NCBI GenBank assembly: GCA_002714565.1
Contig: PAXU01000111.1
Span: 3,993-14,755, forward strand
Origin: Rhodopirellula sp.
GTDB lineage: Bacteria; Planctomycetota; Planctomycetia; Pirellulales; Pirellulaceae
Reading direction: 5' to 3'
DNA: 10,763 nt
A model generated the notes under the pieces. That model ran no database searches. It was given only the letters and a program-made list of their open reading frames with translations, and had not been told where the DNA came from. This document shows, in pieces, positions 8,168-10,763 of the stretch. A program made the translations under genes and the position numbers. The number at the start of each line of letters is the position of its first letter. Position 1 is the first letter of the stretch.

Positions 8168-8410
8168 TTAGGCAACCGGATTTCCCCAGTGCTCCCGGTA
8201 GCGTCGCCCAAGCAGCTCATTCACCTCCTGATCCATTGGAACGGATTCCGTTGCAGGATCAAAATCAAATGATCGCCCGAGTCTCACCGCGATATTACCC
8301 AAATGGCAGAGTGACGAAGTGAGATGTCCAATATCGATATCCGCATTAGGCGTCTTTCCCGTACGGACACAATCCAGAAAATTGGCGACGTGCTTCGGTG
8401 CGTTTTGAGC
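8168..8410 (-). pseudogene. C-terminal remainder of the Gfo/Idh/MocA gene after an in-frame TAG
   Basis: After the TAG at 8411-8413 the same reading frame stays open for 80 more codons and ends in TAA at 8168-8170. The translation begins 'AQNAPKHVANFLDCVRTGK', continues with 'PNADIDIGHLTSSLCHLG', and ends 'RYREHWGNPVA'. This is the conserved C-terminal end of planctomycete-type Gfo/Idh/MocA proteins. Adding it gives a 433-codon frame, close to the usual length of this group. There is no frameshift or other stop, so the break is a single codon. It would be made only by readthrough, or if the TAG is an error. Confidence 0.8.
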
Positions 8411-9469
8411 CTACGGAGCTATATCCACATCAATCTTCGCATTCCGTTCACCAAGCACCTGTATCTTCCCCCGACGACTTAAGTACATCTGTCCCTTGGT
8501 ACCGTATACTTCAACACCACTGTCCGTGTTATGCGGATAATTTGTCGACCAAAGGCGCTGTTCGTAAATCAAAATACGCTGACTACCAGTCTCACCGTCA
8601 CCTGGGTATTCAAATGCCACTTGCTGCGTATCAGGAAACTCCTGATCATCGTCAAAGAAATACTTACCACCTACAGCAGTCACCTTTGAGGGATGCGTTT
8701 CAACTCCGAGCGCCCATCTGGCATAGTCAATATCGTGAACACCGTCATTGCCCATATCGCCGGTCCCAAAGTGATACCACCAGTGCCAGCCGCCGTTTAC
8801 ACGGTTGTTTTGATACGGAATCATTTCACACGGACCAACCCACAAGTCGTAGTCCAAATGATCCGGTGGGTCGCTAGGTTGTTGATGACCAATATTTCCG
8901 CGGCGCTGTATATTCCAAGCTTTGACAACTTTCACATCACCGATAATGCCATCGCGGAGCAGCTTCATCGCATCAATTAGCATTGTAGTACTACGTACCT
9001 GAGTGCCATGCTGAACGATGACATTGTTACGTTTGGCAGCTTCGACCAATAAGCGTCCTTCTCTCACATTATGAGAGCATGGCTTTTCAACATATACGTG
9101 TTTACCTGCGTCACATGCAAGGATTGCAGCCGGACTATGCCAATGGTCGGGGGTGGCAACAATAACAGCATCCAAGTCATCATCATCGAGCATCTCGCGC
9201 ATGTCACTGCACGTTTTCGGTTTTTCACTCGGAATGGAGATCGCTGAGCCCAAACGTTTCTCATTCGCATCACAAAGCCATGAGAGCTTTACGGAAGGAC
9301 TATTTTTGAAGAGTCCAGCTAAGTAATTCCCACGTCCTCCGCAACCAATCAGGCCAACATTTAGTGGCTTCAAGGCATCGTTAGCTCGGGCGGGCAACAC
9401 TCTCGACGCCGTAATCGAAGCGGCTGAAATCGCGGCTGACTGTTTTAGGAAGTCACGTCGTTGATTCAT
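8411..9469 (-). CDS. Tat-exported Gfo/Idh/MocA-family oxidoreductase, interrupted by TAG
   Basis: This encodes an NAD(P)-binding sugar-type dehydrogenase of the Gfo/Idh/MocA family; the actual substrate is unknown. The N-terminus is a twin-arginine signal ('RRDFLKQSAA', residues 4-13), so the folded enzyme is probably exported with cofactor bound. The Rossmann fold shows 'VGLIGCGGRGNYL' (38-50), 'CDANEKR' (66-72), 'VIVATPDHWHSPAA' (102-115) and the family's 'EKP' (128-130). Residues 227-253 ('GGWHWWYHFGTGDMGNDGVH' then 'DIDYARW') are typical of the planctomycete subgroup; 'VEVYGTKGQMYLSRRGK' (319-335) precedes the break. As read, the protein stops after residue 352, missing about 80 conserved residues that remain encoded downstream in frame. 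A truncated product may be unstable. No clear Shine-Dalgarno sequence precedes the ATG at 9467-9469. It is the first gene of the minus-strand run and is divergent from the EF-hand gene. Confidence 0.88.
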   Translation of the reverse strand: MNQRRDFLKQSAAISAASITASRVLPARANDALKPLNVGLIGCGGRGNYLAGLFKNSPSVKLSWLCDANEKRLGSAISIPSEKPKTCSDMREMLDDDDLDAVIVATPDHWHSPAAILACDAGKHVYVEKPCSHNVREGRLLVEAAKRNNVIVQHGTQVRSTTMLIDAMKLLRDGIIGDVKVVKAWNIQRRGNIGHQQPSDPPDHLDYDLWVGPCEMIPYQNNRVNGGWHWWYHFGTGDMGNDGVHDIDYARWALGVETHPSKVTAVGGKYFFDDDQEFPDTQQVAFEYPGDGETGSQRILIYEQRLWSTNYPHNTDSGVEVYGTKGQMYLSRRGKIQVLGERNAKIDVDIAP

Positions 9470-9580
9470 GCGTTTTTGACCAGTCTAAATCTGAGAAAAA
9501 ATATGACAAGATTTCTGATCGAATCAAAACACCATACCGATTACGGGGTTTAATTCAGATCAATTGTTTTGCAATTGTTA

Positions 9581-9619
9581 GGTCACAGTGGCAATCGTGG
9601 TCGTGCAGCCACTGTGGCC
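9581..9619. repeat. Inverted repeat with 12-bp arms
   Basis: GGTCACAGTGGC (9581-9592) pairs with GCCACTGTGGCC (9608-9619): 11 Watson-Crick pairs and one T-G, across a 15-nt loop. It is the strongest dyad in the window. It ends 56 bp upstream of the EF-hand start and 6 bp before a TATAAT, so its right arm lies where a -35 box would be. A regulator-binding site is one reading; an RNA hairpin followed by TCTTTT on the plus strand is another. Confidence 0.7.
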
Positions 9620-9625
9620 GTCTTT

Positions 9626-9631
9626 TATAAT
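9626..9631 (+). promoter_or_regulatory. Candidate -10 box (TATAAT) for the EF-hand gene
   Basis: A perfect TATAAT lies 44 bp upstream of the ATG at 9676. No recognisable TTGACA-like hexamer lies 16-18 bp further upstream; that space is taken by the right arm of the inverted repeat, which could mean activator-dependent or repressible transcription. The call rests on one hexamer. Confidence 0.35.
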
Positions 9632-9675
9632 ATGAGCTTATCACATTCGCCTCTGTTGGATCTTGGAATTACACG

Positions 9676-10323
9676 ATGTCTCATAAAATCACCGTACTCT
9701 TCTTCCTAATTGCACTCGGAACGACATTTGCCGTGACGTATATCGACAAAAACACGGCTGAAGAGGCTGGCCCGGAAACCGCTGAAGAGAATGAAGCTCG
9801 TGAAGCACGTGAAGCCCAGCTTGAAGGAATGCAAAACATGGGCGGAGGCGGCGGCGGTGGAATGGGCGGTGGAATGGGCGGCGGAATGGGCGGCGGAATG
9901 GGCGGCGGTGGCGGCCCAGGTGAAGGTGGTGGCGGCGGAGGTCGACCATCAGGAGGTGAAGGTGGAGGCGGTGGTGCCTTTGGCGGTGGCGGCGGAGGCG
10001 GAGGCGGCGGTGGAGGCCAAGATCGTGATCCGGATGCCATTATCGAATCAATTTTCACCCGCGCTGATGCTAATGAAGACGGCAAGCTAACCGGAGATGA
10101 AATCTCTGAACGATTGGCAGAACGCCTTGATACCGTTGATACCGATGGAAATGGTGAAGTCTCTAAAGAAGAATTCACCACGTCCTTGAAGGCCATGATG
10201 GAACGTCGAGGCGGCCAAGGCGGCGGTGGTGGCCAAGGCGGCGGAAGACCAGGCGGCGGTGGTGGCCAAGGCGGCGCTCAGCCAAATCTACCTGACCCAG
10301 GCCCCGAAGCTGAACGCGAATAA
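9676..10323 (+). CDS. Membrane-anchored or secreted glycine-rich protein with an EF-hand pair
   Basis: This 215-aa protein begins with a hydrophobic signal or anchor (residues 5-22), followed by a Glu/Ala-rich, probably helical stretch (28-53). Residues 56-114 are almost pure Gly with scattered Met, Pro and Glu, including four GGMG-type units. Two canonical EF-hand loops follow: residues 131-142 (Asp131, Asn133, Asp135, Gly136, Glu142) and 155-166 (Asp155, Asp157, Asn159, Gly160, Glu166), spaced as in a paired EF-hand. All calcium-ligand positions are suitable, so binding of calcium outside the membrane is likely. A second Gly/Gln-rich segment (179-202) and an acidic end complete it. The ATG at 9676 has only a weak TGGA upstream. 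EF-hand proteins with low-complexity regions are common in planctomycetes, but I do not recognise a named gene. Its role could be structural or adhesive; that is inference. Confidence 0.85.
   Translation: MSHKITVLFFLIALGTTFAVTYIDKNTAEEAGPETAEENEAREAREAQLEGMQNMGGGGGGGMGGGMGGGMGGGMGGGGGPGEGGGGGGRPSGGEGGGGGAFGGGGGGGGGGGGQDRDPDAIIESIFTRADANEDGKLTGDEISERLAERLDTVDTDGNGEVSKEEFTTSLKAMMERRGGQGGGGGQGGGRPGGGGGQGGAQPNLPDPGPEAERE
9856..9903 (+). repeat. Four 12-bp tandem repeats inside the glycine-rich gene
   Basis: The unit GGYGGAATGGGC occurs four times head to tail (9856, 9868, 9880, 9892); the first two copies have T and the last two C at position 3. Each encodes Gly-Gly-Met-Gly, so changes in copy number would keep the frame and change only the linker length. 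Confidence 0.85.
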
Positions 10324-10560
10324 GTCTAACCAGAGACGACATCGACTGGACACGCCAGCGGATGACTATCTGTGTTGAGCCTACGTTTTTTCTTTGCTTG
10401 TGCTTTGTTCGACGACGGGTCAACTTGGCTATCGATACTGAAGCCTAAGTCGCCTGTGAGACCGAGCATTAGAGCCCATTGGGGAATCTAATCGATGTAT
10501 TAGACTGTTGCAGTTGTAAGCCCGTTCTCATAGAAAACACTTTTCTAGGATACTATCAGG
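10324..10560. other. Intergenic region with small dyads before the last gene
   Basis: This 237-bp gap lies between two plus-strand genes. No gene was found in it. A T-run at 10386-10391 lacks a good stem upstream, so no terminator is called. ATTAGA (10468-10473), TCTAAT (10487-10492) and ATTAGA (10499-10504) can form two mutually exclusive stems. A perfect 7-bp stem TAGAAAA-CAC-TTTTCTA lies at 10531-10547, 13 nt before the next start codon. It overlaps the AGGA at 10547-10550 that may serve as ribosome binding site. Confidence 0.4.
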
Positions 10561-10763
10561 ATGCGACGAATTTGTGTTGCTCTAACCATTGCTTGTTACA
10601 CCATAAATTCCCTCAAGGCAGCTGAAACGCCGACTTTCCCAACCGATGTACCACCAATCGTTGGGACTGCCGTTGCGATTCCAGATAATACCTCAGACTA
10701 TTATTCGGTCAGGCTAACGGTTCCACAAATTCGATGGAGTTTGCTTGGCGAACGGCGGCCGAG
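10561..10763 (+). CDS. N-terminus of a secreted protein of unknown function, cut by window edge
   Basis: An open frame runs from the ATG at 10561 to the window end (67 complete codons) without a stop. It begins with Arg-Arg and a hydrophobic segment to about residue 20 ('SLKAAET' at the likely cleavage site), which looks like a signal peptide. The following 45 residues ('FPTDVPPIVGTAVAIPD' and on) match nothing I recognise. An AGGA lies 10 nt upstream of the ATG, slightly far, and AGG also abuts the ATG directly. The first codons favour this start because the signal peptide begins at once. It follows the EF-hand gene on the same strand after 237 bp. Confidence 0.6.
   Translation, partial: MRRICVALTIACYTINSLKAAETPTFPTDVPPIVGTAVAIPDNTSDYYSVRLTVPQIRWSLLGERRP

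Larger units (their letters stand above)
9470..9675. promoter_or_regulatory. Divergent intergenic region between oxidoreductase and EF-hand genes
   Basis: This 206-bp region separates two divergently transcribed genes and must hold promoters for both. It contains CAATTG at 9561-9566 and 9572-9577 around TTTTG, a long inverted repeat at 9581-9619, and a TATAAT at 9626-9631. On the minus strand, TTGATT with an AT-rich block about 17 bp downstream (near 9500-9510) is a weak candidate for the oxidoreductase promoter. Assignments are inferred from position. Confidence 0.5.

Noticed and set aside
8411..8413. Amber codon as a pyrrolysine or reassigned codon
   Set aside because: No pyl genes or suppressor tRNA are visible in the window, the protein family has no such use, and cpaB and the protease gene end normally in TAG.
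8398..8877. Plus-strand 159-aa ORF across the amber codon
   Set aside because: It is a shadow of the oxidoreductase frame; its translation has no recognisable motif.
9681..10196. Minus-strand 171-aa proline-rich ORF
   Set aside because: It is the antisense of the GGN codons of the glycine-rich gene. The plus strand has a signal segment and canonical EF hands; the minus strand only has polyproline by complementarity.
10346..10391. Rho-independent terminator after the EF-hand gene
   Set aside because: The only stem (CTGG/CCAG, 10346-10358) is 4 bp and lies about 27 bp before the T-run.

Overview
The window most resembles a planctomycete chromosome. A Tat-exported Gfo/Idh/MocA oxidoreductase, a large secreted Tricorn-type protease, a Cpa/Tad pilus pair and a glycine-rich EF-hand protein together are typical of that phylum. 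This is inference from gene content, not from a phylogenetic marker. No RNA gene, CRISPR array or insertion sequence was seen.

The first 9.47 kb is one long run of minus-strand genes. In transcription order they are: a Gfo/Idh/MocA oxidoreductase (9469 down to 8168, interrupted by an in-frame TAG at 8411-8413), an AlgI-like MBOAT O-acyltransferase (8145-6733), an SGNH-fold partner with a TTG start (6711-5734), a Tricorn-family protease (5676-2377), then after a 187-bp gap a CpaB-like protein (2189-1083) and a CpaC/RcpA secretin (1067 to beyond base 1). Gaps of 22, 21 and 57 bp suggest that the oxidoreductase, MBOAT, SGNH and protease genes are co-transcribed. CpaB and CpaC are 15 bp apart and form the start of a Flp/Tad-type pilus operon that continues to the left of the window.

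From 9470 to 9675 lies a divergent intergenic region with a 12-bp-stem inverted repeat followed by a TATAAT box. To its right, on the plus strand, are a membrane-anchored glycine-rich protein with two EF hands (9676-10323), a 237-bp gap containing several small dyads, and the first 67 codons of a secreted protein I do not recognise (10561 to the end).

The MBOAT and SGNH genes form a recognised type of pair for O-acetylation of an exported polysaccharide. The protease and oxidoreductase beside them also carry export signals, so the block looks devoted to the cell envelope or periplasm. The strongest anomaly is the amber codon in the oxidoreductase: 80 intact, family-like codons follow it in the same frame. 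No wholly new multi-gene system could be supported from the sequence.
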